Positions 8,699 to 18,712 of a DNA stretch of 64,000 nucleotides are shown here, piece after piece. The translations under genes and the position numbers were made by a program. Numbering within the stretch: the stretch's first letter is position 1; every line of letters begins with the position of its first letter. Source of the DNA: UBA4416 sp046594225 (GTDB taxonomy: Bacteria; Bacteroidota; Bacteroidia; B-17B0; Aurantibacillaceae); the NCBI GenBank assembly GCA_046594225.1, contig JBKJPW010000111.1, positions 11,500 through 75,499 on the forward strand. The letters are read 5' to 3'. The notes beneath the pieces are model-generated. The model saw only the letters and a program-made list of their open reading frames with translations, had not been told where the DNA came from and ran no database searches.

Positions 8699-10393
8699 AT
8701 GACAGCATCTGACTTTTGGAAGCTAATGGCAGGGCTTGGATTATTTCTTTACGGAATGTTCCACTTAGAAGATAGTATCAAGCAAATTGATGGAAGAGGA
8801 TTTAAATTATTTCTCCAAAAACATACTCAAAATAAGTTAAGTGGCATTTTTAGTGGCACTCTTGTAACGGCTGTTATGCAAAGCAGCTCAATCGTTAATT
8901 TAATGGTATTGTCTTTTGTGGGAGCGGAAATGTTATCCATGCGTAACGCACTTGCTGTTGTATTAGGAACAAATATTGGTGGAACATTTAATAGTTGGTT
9001 AGTAGCATTATTAGGCTTTAAAACAGATATAGGCAAATTTGCTTTACCAATTATTGCCCTTGCAGGAGTAGGACTCATTATATTTAGAAATAGAAAAAAG
9101 GGTTATAACATTGTTAAATTTTTGATAGGATTAGGGTTACTGTTTTTAGGACTTAATTTTATGAAGGAAAGCATGGATTCTTTAATCAAAGAATTTGATT
9201 TTACTCCCTATTTAGGCTATAGTAAAATTGTGTTTGTATTAATAGGTTTTGTAATTACAGCTCTTATACAAACAAGTGCAGCAACAGTTGTTATTGTATT
9301 AAGCGCAATTTATGCGAAAATAATACCAGTCGAAACTGCCGTAGCAATTGTATTAGGAGCGGAACTGGGAACAACCCTTAAATTATTAATAGGCGCCATA
9401 GGAGGCATTGCTGCAAAAAAACGGATAGCATTAGGAAATATTACTTTTAATTTTACAACCACATTATTTGGATTTTTATTATTAGTACCAATCGTAAAAC
9501 TCATTAGAGATGTTATTGGCATAAATGATCCCATAATAATTTTAGTATTTTTTCAAACCTCAATTAATATAGTAGGTGTTATCCTATTTTATTTTGCCTT
9601 AGATTATTTTGGGAAATTACTTGAGACTGTTTTTATAGCTAAAGATAAATCAGTGACTAGGTTTATTCAAAATGCAAACCCTGCAATCTTTGAGACTTCC
9701 ATTGAACTACTTGAAAAAGAAGTAGGATTGTTTATTTATCGTACCATTCAATTGAATATGGAGGGATTTAAAATAGATAATGAATTCAATATTAATAACG
9801 AATTTTCTGAGCCTGATGATGAGAAGAATTTGTACTCAATATCCTTGCCCTATGATGATAAGTATAATTTAATCAAACAAGCCGAAGGAGAAATAGTATC
9901 ATTTTACTCTAAAATGGCTATGCAAGAAATCACGAGCGAAAATAGGCGCCATTTAAATCAATTAATTGCAGCTGTTAGAAATGCGGTGTATTCAGCGAAA
10001 GGAATGAAAGATATTATTCAAAATAGAAAAGAGTTTAGTAATTCGGTTAATGAAATAAAATATGATTGCTATGAACTATTTCGTTTAAAATTGAAAACGT
10101 TTTATGTAGAGATAACTAAAATATTAATTGACAACGATAAATCACTTTGTAATCAAAAGTTATCAAAACTATTAAGCGAACTAAAAACAGAATATGATGA
10201 TATATTAAAAAAATCATATAAAGATGCAGAAAAAGATACATTAAAAGATGTTGATGTCTCAACTTTATTTAATGTTAACCGAGAAATTTACTCTTCTTGT
10301 AAAGCAATTATTTTTTCGTTAAAGGATTATTTATTGGATACTAACAGTTCTGAAAAATTTGATGATACAGCTACTGTATCTTCGAATTATTGA
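8699..10393 (+). CDS. Na/Pi cotransporter family protein with PhoU-like C-terminus
   Basis: A 564-residue membrane protein. The N-terminal half holds the two inverted Na/Pi repeats with diagnostic QSSS (VMQSSSIVNLMVLSF, near residue 60) and QTSAA (LIQTSAATVVIVLSA, near 190) motifs, each followed by GxNIGGT/GAELGTT helices. The last 230 residues are soluble and helical, matching the PhoU-like domain of bacterial NptA-type proteins. It probably imports phosphate with sodium; some relatives act in export or regulation. No pst or pho genes are adjacent. Confidence 0.9.
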   Translation: MTASDFWKLMAGLGLFLYGMFHLEDSIKQIDGRGFKLFLQKHTQNKLSGIFSGTLVTAVMQSSSIVNLMVLSFVGAEMLSMRNALAVVLGTNIGGTFNSWLVALLGFKTDIGKFALPIIALAGVGLIIFRNRKKGYNIVKFLIGLGLLFLGLNFMKESMDSLIKEFDFTPYLGYSKIVFVLIGFVITALIQTSAATVVIVLSAIYAKIIPVETAVAIVLGAELGTTLKLLIGAIGGIAAKKRIALGNITFNFTTTLFGFLLLVPIVKLIRDVIGINDPIIILVFFQTSINIVGVILFYFALDYFGKLLETVFIAKDKSVTRFIQNANPAIFETSIELLEKEVGLFIYRTIQLNMEGFKIDNEFNINNEFSEPDDEKNLYSISLPYDDKYNLIKQAEGEIVSFYSKMAMQEITSENRRHLNQLIAAVRNAVYSAKGMKDIIQNRKEFSNSVNEIKYDCYELFRLKLKTFYVEITKILIDNDKSLCNQKLSKLLSELKTEYDDILKKSYKDAEKDTLKDVDVSTLFNVNREIYSSCKAIIFSLKDYLLDTNSSEKFDDTATVSSNY

Positions 10394-10559
10394 TGAAATT
10401 ATAAACGTACATAATCTTTAGTTTTATTTAATAGCATCTCAATTTTCAAACTAGTTTATATTCCCTATTAGCTATTTAAAATTGGTTCTTACCGAAAACG
10501 CAGTTTTTTTATTCTCGTTAAAACTATTTTTATGCCATAAACAAATTAAAATACATATT

Positions 10560-11411
10560 ATGAAAAATTATATTCTTTTAGCTTCAGCATCAATGATAAT
10601 GATGGTAGCCTGCAAAAATCCATTAACCGACGAGAAAGTTATCTCACAAAGAGATTCACTTATGGCGGTTATTGACGAGCGTGAAAGTTCGGTGAATGAT
10701 TTCATAAATTCTTTCAATGAAATAGAGAGTGATTTAGATGTTGTAACAAGCAAGCAACATATTATTCTTAAAAATTCGGATAGGGAAATGAAGGCTAATC
10801 AAAAAGAACGTATTAATGAAGAAATTAAAATCATTAATGCATTAATGGAATCTAATGGTAAAAAAATTAAAGAGTTAACCACTAAGCTAAGACGTGTGAA
10901 TGGTAAGAACTCAAAATTAGAGAAAACAATAGAAATTTTAAATAATCAGTTAACTCAAAAATTTGCTGAATTAGCGGAGTTAAATAATCACTTAAATGTA
11001 TTGAATGCTCAAGTTAGTATATTACAAACTTACGTGGATACACTTTCAACTGTAAACATGACTCAAATGCAAACAATCAATAGCAAAACAAAAGAATTGC
11101 ACACAGCCTATTATATAGTTGGAACTTCTAAAGAGTTAGAAAAAGCTAATTTAATTGATAAAAAAGGTGGATTGTTAGGAATGGGAAGAACGGCTCAGTT
11201 GAGTGAAGATTTAGATAGAAATATGTTTGTTCAGATTGATTATACTGAAACTACGTCTATTCCAATCAATAGTAAAAGCATAAAAATTGTAACAACTCAC
11301 CCTGCTGATTCTTATACTATAGATAAAACAGATAAAATGGTGAATACCATTACAATTACTAATCCAGAGAAATTTTGGAGTGCATCAAAATATTTGGTTG
11401 TTACTAAATAA
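10560..11411 (+). CDS. Coiled-coil lipoprotein
   Basis: The longer frame opens at 10482, but the ATG at 10560 is preferred because it gives a clean lipoprotein signal (MKNYILLASASMIMMVAC, Cys18). The mature part (to residue 283) has a long coiled coil (about 45-190) and a compact beta-rich end containing TAQLSEDLDRNMFVQIDY. No catalytic motif is visible. It looks like the uncharacterised envelope coiled-coil lipoproteins common in Bacteroidota. A strong terminator follows, so it is probably a single-gene unit. Confidence 0.75.
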   Translation: MKNYILLASASMIMMVACKNPLTDEKVISQRDSLMAVIDERESSVNDFINSFNEIESDLDVVTSKQHIILKNSDREMKANQKERINEEIKIINALMESNGKKIKELTTKLRRVNGKNSKLEKTIEILNNQLTQKFAELAELNNHLNVLNAQVSILQTYVDTLSTVNMTQMQTINSKTKELHTAYYIVGTSKELEKANLIDKKGGLLGMGRTAQLSEDLDRNMFVQIDYTETTSIPINSKSIKIVTTHPADSYTIDKTDKMVNTITITNPEKFWSASKYLVVTK

Positions 11412-11435
11412 AATAGTGTCTAAATAGCGTGCAAA

Positions 11436-11475
11436 AAAAAAGAGCCTGAATAATTTATTTGTTCAGGCTCTTTTT
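11436..11475 (+). terminator. Rho-independent terminator
   Basis: The A-flanked stem agagcctgaa (11441-11450) pairs perfectly with ttcaggctct (11462-11471) and runs into T residues; the A tract makes it usable in both directions. It separates the coiled-coil lipoprotein from the TonB receptor gene. Confidence 0.85.
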
Positions 11476-11593
11476 AATAGATAACAACTACATTATTTGT
11501 TTTACAGTTCATTGCCATAATTCAACAGTTCATAGGTTTTGCCTTTATGATGCCTTTTATTCAAAGTAATATTGTGTCATAAAAACTAAAATT

Positions 11594-13972
11594 ATGATAA
11601 AATATTATCTCACAGCACTAACTATAATTGGTTTAACGTTGATTAATCCATTAAAATCACAAAGTCCTACGCAAACAATTAAAGGGACAATTATTGACAA
11701 GCAAGCACAGTCTACTTTGCCAGGAGTTAGTATTGTTGTGTTAGGGTCAAATCCATTAAAAGGAACAACTACTGACATGGATGGGAAATTTAAATTAACT
11801 GAAATGTCACCTGGACGATACGATTTAAAAATATCCTTTATGGGCTATAAAGAAATTGTTTTACCAAATGTATTAGTTACATCTGGCAAAGAAGTTTCAG
11901 TTGATGTTGGTTTAGAAGAAAACATTAATTCTTTAAATGAAGTAGTGATTGCAGCTACTAAAAAAAATGAAACCAATAACGAATTAACTTCAGTAAGTGG
12001 TCGTTCATTTTCTATGGAAGAAGTTAACCGCTATGCAGGCGGTCGTTCCGACCCTTCTCGCTTAGCTGCCAACTTTGCAGGAGTTAGTTCCCCTGATGAT
12101 TCAAGAAATGATATTGTTATTAGAGGAAATTCACCAACAGGAGTTTTATGGCGTATTGAAGGATTAAATATTCCAAATCCAAACCACTTTTCAACTATAG
12201 GTACAACTGGCGGACCAGTGAGTGGTATCAATACCAACTTATTAAAGAATTCTGATTTTTTCACTTCTGCTTTTCCTGCCGAATATGGAAATGCCAATGC
12301 AGGTGTTTTTGATTTAGGATTTAGAAATGGTAATTCGGATAAACGCGAACATACTATTCAGTTTGGAGCTTTAACAGGATTAGAAGCTATGACCGAAGGG
12401 CCAATTAATAAAGAAAAAGGATCGTCTTATGTAGTAGCGTATCGTTATTCTTTTACGGGTTTTGCCCAATCATTAGGTTTATCGGTTGGTACTACAGCTA
12501 CTCCTTTTTATCAGGATTTGTCATTTAAAATTAATAGTGGTTATGGTAAACTCGGTCGTTTTACTTTGTTTGGCTTAGGTGGAAAAAGTAAAATTGATTT
12601 TAAACACGATAAAATTGATAGTACTGATTTGTTTGCCGATCCTACTAGAGATAGCCATTTTACAAGTGATATTGGGTTAGTAGGATTAAAACATTTTATT
12701 AGAGTAGGAACAAAGTCTTATTTCAATACTATTATAGGTGGTACCTACGCAGGTTCTTATTTTAATCAAGATACCATTTCTAAATTGGATGGCTCTGCTA
12801 CACGTATAACGGAAAATAAAGTATCACAAATACGTTATTCAATTAACACCTCTTTTAATTCTAAAATCAGTTCTCGTTTATTTGTAAAAATTGGAGCTAT
12901 TGAAGAGTTAATTAACCTAAACTTATTTTATAAAAATAGAGAATTTACTCCAAATTGGCAACAAATATGGGATTACAACGACTATACTTCTTTAATTCAA
13001 GGCTATGCGCATGCTAAATATAACTTTACAGATAAGCTGACTTTAAATTTAGGATTACACTCTCAATACTTAACTTTAAATGAATCTTATTCTATTGAAC
13101 CAAGAGTTGGATTAAAATACCAAGCTAATCAAAAAAATACATTTAGCGTTGGTTATGGTATGCATAGTCAAATGCAACCAACAGATGTGTATTTTTATCG
13201 CACTCCAAATACAGATGGAACTTATGATCAATCTAATAAAAATTTAGATTTTACTCGCAGCCAGCATTTTGTTGTTGGTTATGATGTATTACCATTTAAA
13301 GATTGGCGAGTAAAAACAGAAGTATATTATCAAATCTTATCTAATATACCAGTTACAGAAACGCCAAGCAGTTTCTCTATGTTAAATACAGGTTCTAGTT
13401 TTAATCCAACAGAACAAGGCTACTTAAAAAACACAGGTGCTGGCGAAAATTATGGAGCAGAATTGACTATTGAGAAATTTTTCACGAAAGGCTATTATGG
13501 TTTGATTACTGGTACTATTTACGAATCGACTTATAAAGGCAGTGATAATGTAAAACACAACACCGCTTTTAATGGTAAGTATGTATATAATGTATTAGTT
13601 GGAAAAGAATTTAAATTAGGAAAAGCAAAACGTAATACCATTACTATTGATGTAAAAATGACTCAAGCAGGCGGACGCTATTATACGCCTGTTGATTTAG
13701 CAGCTTCTCAAACTGTTAAACAAGAAGTATTAAAAGGAGATGAGTATGCTTTTTCACAACGTAATAGCGATTTTTTTAGATTAGATGTAAAAACTGGTTT
13801 TACATTAAACAGTAAGAAAAGAAAAATGTCGCAATCATTATTCTTTGATGTGCAAAACGTAACCAATAATAAAAATGTATTTGCTCAACGTTATAATCCT
13901 TTAACCAATAATATCAATACAGCTTATCAAATTGGTTTCTTTCCAAATTTTGTTTACAAGGTTCAATTTTAA
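11594..13972 (+). CDS. TonB-dependent outer-membrane receptor
   Basis: A 792-residue protein. A signal peptide (about 1-22) is followed by a carboxypeptidase-like regulatory domain (about 28-110; GTIIDKQAQSTLPGVSIVV and MDGKFKLTEMSPGRYDL). Next come a plug domain (about 125-230; DIVIRGNSPTGVLWRIEGL) and a long beta barrel ending in an aromatic residue (VYKVQF). This is the architecture of Bacteroidota TonB-dependent transporters for siderophores, vitamins or peptides. There is no SusD partner, so a SusC glycan role is unlikely. The substrate is unknown. The flavodoxin-fold oxidoreductase gene starts four bases downstream, so co-transcription is likely. Confidence 0.9.
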   Translation: MIKYYLTALTIIGLTLINPLKSQSPTQTIKGTIIDKQAQSTLPGVSIVVLGSNPLKGTTTDMDGKFKLTEMSPGRYDLKISFMGYKEIVLPNVLVTSGKEVSVDVGLEENINSLNEVVIAATKKNETNNELTSVSGRSFSMEEVNRYAGGRSDPSRLAANFAGVSSPDDSRNDIVIRGNSPTGVLWRIEGLNIPNPNHFSTIGTTGGPVSGINTNLLKNSDFFTSAFPAEYGNANAGVFDLGFRNGNSDKREHTIQFGALTGLEAMTEGPINKEKGSSYVVAYRYSFTGFAQSLGLSVGTTATPFYQDLSFKINSGYGKLGRFTLFGLGGKSKIDFKHDKIDSTDLFADPTRDSHFTSDIGLVGLKHFIRVGTKSYFNTIIGGTYAGSYFNQDTISKLDGSATRITENKVSQIRYSINTSFNSKISSRLFVKIGAIEELINLNLFYKNREFTPNWQQIWDYNDYTSLIQGYAHAKYNFTDKLTLNLGLHSQYLTLNESYSIEPRVGLKYQANQKNTFSVGYGMHSQMQPTDVYFYRTPNTDGTYDQSNKNLDFTRSQHFVVGYDVLPFKDWRVKTEVYYQILSNIPVTETPSSFSMLNTGSSFNPTEQGYLKNTGAGENYGAELTIEKFFTKGYYGLITGTIYESTYKGSDNVKHNTAFNGKYVYNVLVGKEFKLGKAKRNTITIDVKMTQAGGRYYTPVDLAASQTVKQEVLKGDEYAFSQRNSDFFRLDVKTGFTLNSKKRKMSQSLFFDVQNVTNNKNVFAQRYNPLTNNINTAYQIGFFPNFVYKVQF

Positions 13973-13976
13973 AATT

Positions 13977-14549
13977 ATGCAAAAAGTATTAATAATCAAC
14001 GGACACCCAAATAAAGAAAGTTTTTGTTATTCTTTAGCAGAAGCCTATAGAAAAGGAAGCGTTAAAGGTGGAAAGGAAGTAGAAATTTTGCATTTGAGGG
14101 ATTTAAAATTCAATTTAAACCTAGAGTTTGGTTACTCACATCGAACTGAATTAGAAGATGATTTAGTGAAATCTCAAAAATTAATTACGTGGGCCAATCA
14201 CATTGTTATCATTCATCCTGTCTGGTGGGGATCTGTTCCAGCATTATTAAAAGGTTTCTTTGATAGAGTATTATTACCAGGATTTGCATTTAAGTATAAA
14301 GAAAATAGCCCGCTTTGGGATAAATTACTAAGTGGTAAAACGGGCCATTTAATTTATACCACGGATACTCCAATTTGGTTGTATCGCTATTTCTTTATGG
14401 CTCCATCTGTTAATCAAGTAAAGAAAAGAGTGATGCAGTTTTGTGGCATAACGCCAGTAAAAGTAACGTCTATTGCGCCTATTAGAAAATCATCACAAAA
14501 ATTTAGAGAAGCTTGGTTAAGTAAAATTGAGCAAATGGCAAAAAACTAA
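13977..14549 (+). CDS. NAD(P)H-dependent flavodoxin-fold oxidoreductase (NQO/KefF/MdaB-like)
   Basis: The start at 13977 (MQKVLIINGHPNKESFCYSL) is chosen over an upstream in-frame start that overlaps the receptor gene. It has 190 residues. The P-loop-like INGHPN motif binds FMN/FAD phosphate. The IHPVWWGSVPALLKGFFDRVLLPGFAF stretch is the classic WWG...DRV signature of NAD(P)H:quinone oxidoreductases. The enzyme probably reduces quinones or similar electrophiles by two electrons, in the cytoplasm. It follows the TonB receptor closely, and a regulator pair follows it. Confidence 0.88.
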   Translation: MQKVLIINGHPNKESFCYSLAEAYRKGSVKGGKEVEILHLRDLKFNLNLEFGYSHRTELEDDLVKSQKLITWANHIVIIHPVWWGSVPALLKGFFDRVLLPGFAFKYKENSPLWDKLLSGKTGHLIYTTDTPIWLYRYFFMAPSVNQVKKRVMQFCGITPVKVTSIAPIRKSSQKFREAWLSKIEQMAKN

Positions 14550-14578
14550 TATTAAATCTTTTTTAGTAATTTTATAAC

Positions 14579-15598
14579 ATGCGTAAAAATAAAAGTCGAT
14601 TTATATATATGATACTAGTTGGGATAGCAATATCCTTTCTATTGGATTTTATAATGAAAGCTAAACCAGAAGGACATAATCAGTTTTTTGATTTTTTCAC
14701 ATCTATTATAATTACCATTTTTGTTTGGGAAGGCAATTTACGCATTGATTATTGGATGAATCTTAAATATCCATGGGTAGGGCAGCCTATAAAGCGTATT
14801 CTCGTTCAACTGCCTGTTAGTATGCTATATAGTGCCTTTTTGATTTATATATCTATGTTAGGGTTTAATAAATACGTTTGTAATTTCCCAGAAAGCACCA
14901 AGGATGCATTTATGACAACGGCTATCATTATTGGAGTAATGGTTTCTACTATTTTGTTGACCGTTGAAATAGGAATGCAGTTTTTTAAAAATTGGAAAAC
15001 TTCATTGGTCGAAATTGAACATCATAAAACAGAAGTTGTACAAGCACAATTACAAAATTTAAAAAATCAAATTAATCCACATTTTTTATTTAATAATATG
15101 AGTGTGTTGTCGTCATTAGTATATAAAGATCAGGATAAAGCAGTTGATTTTATTAATCAATTGTCTAAAGTGTATCGTTATTTGTTAGATAATAAGGATA
15201 ATGAATTAGTGACATTGCAAGATGAATTAACGTTTATTCGTTCATATACTTATTTATTGCAAATTAGATTTGATACGAATATTAAATTTGATATTGATAT
15301 TCCTGAAAATGCGATGCGTTTATTATTGCCACCAATGGCCATTCAAATTTTAGTGGAGAATGCGATTAAGCATAATGAAATATCGGAAGCACAACCATTA
15401 ACAGTTCGAATTAAAATGGAGAACGACGTATTAGAAGTCAGTAATAATCTGCAATTACGTTCTCAAAGCGAGCCGAGTTCTAAAACTGGATTAAAAAATA
15501 TTAGTGATCGATACAGTTACTTTACGACGAAAATAGTAGAGATTATTGAAAATGCCAATTCATTTAGTGTTAAAATCCCTTTATTATATTCCAAATGA
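14579..15598 (+). CDS. Sensor histidine kinase, LytS/YehU type
   Basis: 339 residues. Four predicted membrane helices (about 10-135) precede a short coiled coil and a His_kinase domain with the QINPHFLFNNM box (His168) and an N-box in ILVENAIKHNE. The CA region is short, as in LytS-type kinases. The stop overlaps the start of the LytTR regulator gene by four bases (ATGA), so the two are translationally coupled and form a two-component pair. The N-terminal part has no recognisable ligand domain and the stimulus is unknown. Confidence 0.9.
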   Translation: MRKNKSRFIYMILVGIAISFLLDFIMKAKPEGHNQFFDFFTSIIITIFVWEGNLRIDYWMNLKYPWVGQPIKRILVQLPVSMLYSAFLIYISMLGFNKYVCNFPESTKDAFMTTAIIIGVMVSTILLTVEIGMQFFKNWKTSLVEIEHHKTEVVQAQLQNLKNQINPHFLFNNMSVLSSLVYKDQDKAVDFINQLSKVYRYLLDNKDNELVTLQDELTFIRSYTYLLQIRFDTNIKFDIDIPENAMRLLLPPMAIQILVENAIKHNEISEAQPLTVRIKMENDVLEVSNNLQLRSQSEPSSKTGLKNISDRYSYFTTKIVEIIENANSFSVKIPLLYSK

Positions 15599-16350
15599 AC
15601 GCTATTATTATAGAAGATGAAAAATTATCTGCTGAGCATTTAGTAAACTTATTAAAACGAATAGATTCTTCTATCAATGTCGTTGCAACATTTGATTCGG
15701 TTAAAAAAAGTATAGAGGTCTTTCAAAAAGGCACCAAGGCAGATGTTTTATTTGTTGATGTGCATTTGGCAGATGGATTGAGTTTTGAAATTTTCTCTAA
15801 GGTACAAATTGATATCCCTGTTATTTTTACAACAGCATATGATGAATATGCCATAAAAGCGTTTAAACTTAATAGTGTAGATTATCTTTTGAAACCAATT
15901 GGAACAGAGGATTTAAGAGGAGCGATTGATAAACTTAAAAAATTTAATAATCAACAACAGGTTTCAATTATAAAAGATATTGCTAGCGCTTATCAAAATT
16001 TAAATAAGCAGTACAAAAATCGGTTTTTGGTAAAAATGGGCGATACTATTGTTTCTGTCAAAACAGATGATATACTTCATTTTATTGCCGAAGATGGTAT
16101 TACCTTAATGCTAACTAATTCAGGAAAACGTTATCCTGTAGATTATACCTTAGATCAACTTGAAGGATTAGTTGCTCCCGATCTATTTTTTAGGATTAAT
16201 CGTAAGGTTTTAATTTGTATCAATTCTGTCCAAAAAGTGAGTTCTTACTTTAATAGTCGTTTAAAAATAAACTCTGAGTTATTAGAAGACGAATCTGCTA
16301 TTGTAAGCAGAGAGCGAGTAAACGAGTTTAAATCTTGGTTAGATAAGTAA
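15595..16350 (+). CDS. LytTR-family response regulator
   Basis: 251 residues. The receiver domain has acidic residues IIEDE, phospho-acceptor Asp55 (VLFVDVHL), a switch Thr in FTTAYDEYA and Lys in YLLKPI. The C-terminal LytTR DNA-binding domain runs from about 140 to 250 (FLVKMGDTIVSVKTDDILHFIAEDG and FFRINRKVLICINSV). It starts inside the stop of its kinase gene. It is the transcriptional output of this pair. The target genes are unknown, though the TonB receptor and oxidoreductase upstream on the same strand are candidates. Confidence 0.92.
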   Translation: MNAIIIEDEKLSAEHLVNLLKRIDSSINVVATFDSVKKSIEVFQKGTKADVLFVDVHLADGLSFEIFSKVQIDIPVIFTTAYDEYAIKAFKLNSVDYLLKPIGTEDLRGAIDKLKKFNNQQQVSIIKDIASAYQNLNKQYKNRFLVKMGDTIVSVKTDDILHFIAEDGITLMLTNSGKRYPVDYTLDQLEGLVAPDLFFRINRKVLICINSVQKVSSYFNSRLKINSELLEDESAIVSRERVNEFKSWLDK

Positions 16351-16356
16351 CTGAAT

Positions 16357-16950
16357 TTAAAATTTCACTAATTCCTCATACAATTCTTTTACAGGCAAGC
16401 CCATCACATTATAAAAACTACCTTCTATTTTATCAATACCAATATAGCCCAACCAATCTTGTACACCATAACCACCAGCTTTGTCGTAAGGTTTAAAATT
16501 CATTAAATAGTATTCAATTTCTTCTGGCTTTAATTTTTTAAAATATACTTTACTCACATCATAAAACGTAGTTTGTTTATTTCCACTTTTTAAACATACT
16601 CCCGTAAACACTTCATGCATTTTTCCACTTAATGTTTCTAACATTTTTTTTCCTTCTACAAAATTTTCCGGCTTATTAAATACTTTTCCTTCGCACCAAA
16701 CAATGGTATCAGCTGTAATTAAAATTTCAGTTTCTTTTAAATCGTCAGGGTAAGCATCCGCTTTTTTTTCTGCTAAGTATAAAGGAATTTCTTCAGCCAA
16801 TAAATCAATAGGAAAAGACTCGTCGGCATTAATAGGTTTATTTAAAAAATCAAAGCCTAAGCTTTTTAGTAGCTCCTGACGGCGAGGGGAATTTGACCCT
16901 AAAATAATTTGGTAAGGAAATTCTTTAATATGTTGTTCTACACTATTCAT
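16357..16950 (-). CDS. maf: Maf-like nucleoside-triphosphate pyrophosphatase
   Basis: 197 residues with the Maf/YhdE signature ILGSNSPRRQELLKSLGFDF near the N-terminus, then ITADTIVWCEGKVFNKP and a C-terminal YDKAGGYGVQDWLGYIGIDKIEGSFYNVMGLP. The family hydrolyses non-canonical or pyrimidine nucleoside triphosphates and is linked to septum control and housecleaning. It ends six bases from the convergent LytTR gene and lies 76 bases downstream of the prenyltransferase gene on the same strand. Confidence 0.93.
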   Translation of the reverse strand: MNSVEQHIKEFPYQIILGSNSPRRQELLKSLGFDFLNKPINADESFPIDLLAEEIPLYLAEKKADAYPDDLKETEILITADTIVWCEGKVFNKPENFVEGKKMLETLSGKMHEVFTGVCLKSGNKQTTFYDVSKVYFKKLKPEEIEYYLMNFKPYDKAGGYGVQDWLGYIGIDKIEGSFYNVMGLPVKELYEELVKF

Positions 16951-17026
16951 TTGAATGTATGATTGTTTTTTTAATGTTACTGTGGTTAATCATTTCTTAA
17001 TAAAATGTATGCTTTCTGAAAAATGA

Positions 17027-18004
17027 TTATTGATATAAATATTTAATAATAATGGTAAAGGCAATGCCAAATAACATCACAAATTTAAGCAATAAACTTG
17101 CCACTTTAAAATCCTTAGATGTTTTAGCTCTAATGGTTTGAATGATTAATGCAATTAAAGGAAGTACAACGACACCTAAAATATAATACACAGCAATATA
17201 TTGTTGTTCTTTATAAAATTTATAGCTAGCTAATAGTAATAATCCGATAGTAATGACAATTAAAAAAAAAGTCACTACTTTACTTGTAATAATACCCCAA
17301 ACAATTGGCATAGTTTTTCCACCTGTTTGTATATCGCCTTGATAGTCTTCCATGTCCTTAATAACTTCACGAGCAAAGGAAGTTAAAAAGGCAAAAGCGC
17401 TATAGCCTAAAATAATAATAACTAAGGTTTTCAAAAAATCACCAATAGCAAAAGAAATGATTGGACTAATTTCACCAATTAAGTAATAGTCGTAAACCAT
17501 TGGCATTAATGGTATAGTAGCCGTTAATAGAGATACAACAATATTGCCTACTAATAATTGTTTTTTAAAGTGAGTAGAATAAAACCAAAGTAATAGAATA
17601 CTTAATATTTGAAAAGTTAATAGAATTAAGCTGTGACATTTTAATGCTAAATAAAAACCTAAAATCAAACCAATAGCATTAAATACAATATGTAATATCA
17701 TTGCCCAACGGCGCTTAATGGTAACATCAATTACTACTGTTTCAGGACGATTAATTTTATCCGTTTTTACATCAAAGTAATCGTTAATAATATAGCCAGC
17801 TGCTGCAATTAAAATGGTGCTTAATAATGAAATGATAAACAATACAGGAGTAAAATTTGAATACTCGTTTAATGGAGCAAATACCAAATACTTCATGCAA
17901 ATTTGAGTAATAGCAATAATTAAGAGATTCTCGATACGAATCAATTTAAAAAAAGCTATTAATGGATTTTTAAGCATTACTAAAATTGAGATGAATTTAC
18001 TCAT
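17027..18004 (-). CDS. UbiA-family prenyltransferase
   Basis: An in-frame start at 18037 overlaps the divergent methyltransferase gene, so the ATG at 18004 (MSKFISILVM) is preferred, giving 325 residues. There are about nine membrane helices. The first Asp-rich motif NDYFDVKTDKINRP (Mg-pyrophosphate binding) is clear, and the second corresponds to KDMEDYQGD. Bacteroidota homologues are usually annotated as geranylgeranylglycerol-phosphate geranylgeranyltransferase. That substrate is not provable here; menaquinone or heme-type prenylation are alternatives. It is probably co-transcribed with maf. Confidence 0.87.
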   Translation of the reverse strand: MSKFISILVMLKNPLIAFFKLIRIENLLIIAITQICMKYLVFAPLNEYSNFTPVLFIISLLSTILIAAAGYIINDYFDVKTDKINRPETVVIDVTIKRRWAMILHIVFNAIGLILGFYLALKCHSLILLTFQILSILLLWFYSTHFKKQLLVGNIVVSLLTATIPLMPMVYDYYLIGEISPIISFAIGDFLKTLVIIILGYSAFAFLTSFAREVIKDMEDYQGDIQTGGKTMPIVWGIITSKVVTFFLIVITIGLLLLASYKFYKEQQYIAVYYILGVVVLPLIALIIQTIRAKTSKDFKVASLLLKFVMLFGIAFTIIIKYLYQ

Positions 18005-18031
18005 TTTAATCCTATTTTTACAAAAAAAAGC

Positions 18032-18625
18032 ATGCACGATTTAACGGAACATTATTGGAATACTAGATACATAAATGATGATTTTGGCTGGGATATAGGC
18101 GAAGTATCGCTGCCATTAAAAACGTATATAGAGCAATTAAGTAATAAAGACTTAAAAATTTTAATACCAGGAGCTGGAAATTCATACGAAGCAGAGTTTT
18201 TATTTAATAAAGGATTTAAAAATGTATTTGTATTAGACTTTGCAGAAGAGCCTTTACAAAATATCAAAAAACGCTTGCCGAAATTTCCTTCTGAGCAATT
18301 AATTCATCAAAATTTTTTTGAACATCAAGGGCAGTATGATTTAATTATTGAACAAACGTTTTTCTGTGCCATAAATCCTTCTTTAAGAAAACAGTATGCT
18401 CAACATATGAAACAGCTTCTTAAGCCCAATGGTAAATTAGTAGGCTTATTGTTTAATGATGTATTAAATACTGACAAACCTCCTTTTGGTGGAAATACAG
18501 AAGAATATCAAACATTATTTTCTCCATTATTTGACATTAAAATCATGGAAATGGCTTATAATTCCATTAAACCAAGAGAGGGTAGGGAGTTGTTTGTAAT
18601 GATGCAAATTAATTTTAAACCATAA
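18032..18625 (+). CDS. SAM-dependent methyltransferase, TPMT-like
   Basis: 197 residues. The N-terminus (YWNTRYINDDFGWDIGEVSLPLKTYIEQL) and the SAM site (ILIPGAGNSYEAEFLF) followed by VFVLDFAEEPL match the thiopurine S-methyltransferase-like family. FFEHQGQYDLIIEQTFFCAI is the post-II region. Bacterial members methylate sulfur, selenium or tellurium compounds or other small nucleophiles; the substrate is not clear here. It is divergent from the prenyltransferase gene with a 27-base gap. The cytoplasm is the expected location. Confidence 0.85.
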   Translation: MHDLTEHYWNTRYINDDFGWDIGEVSLPLKTYIEQLSNKDLKILIPGAGNSYEAEFLFNKGFKNVFVLDFAEEPLQNIKKRLPKFPSEQLIHQNFFEHQGQYDLIIEQTFFCAINPSLRKQYAQHMKQLLKPNGKLVGLLFNDVLNTDKPPFGGNTEEYQTLFSPLFDIKIMEMAYNSIKPREGRELFVMMQINFKP

Positions 18626-18712
18626 AAGTGCATAATAGTAGTTTTTTGTAATTCTTATATGCCTTATATGGTTAGATTTTAATCTTAATTTTTTGTAAAT
18701 TTGATTAACAAA

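Noticed and set aside
18005..18037. Upstream in-frame start of the prenyltransferase
   Set aside because: Would overlap the divergent methyltransferase gene and adds a non-conserved charged leader; the ATG at 18004 is better.
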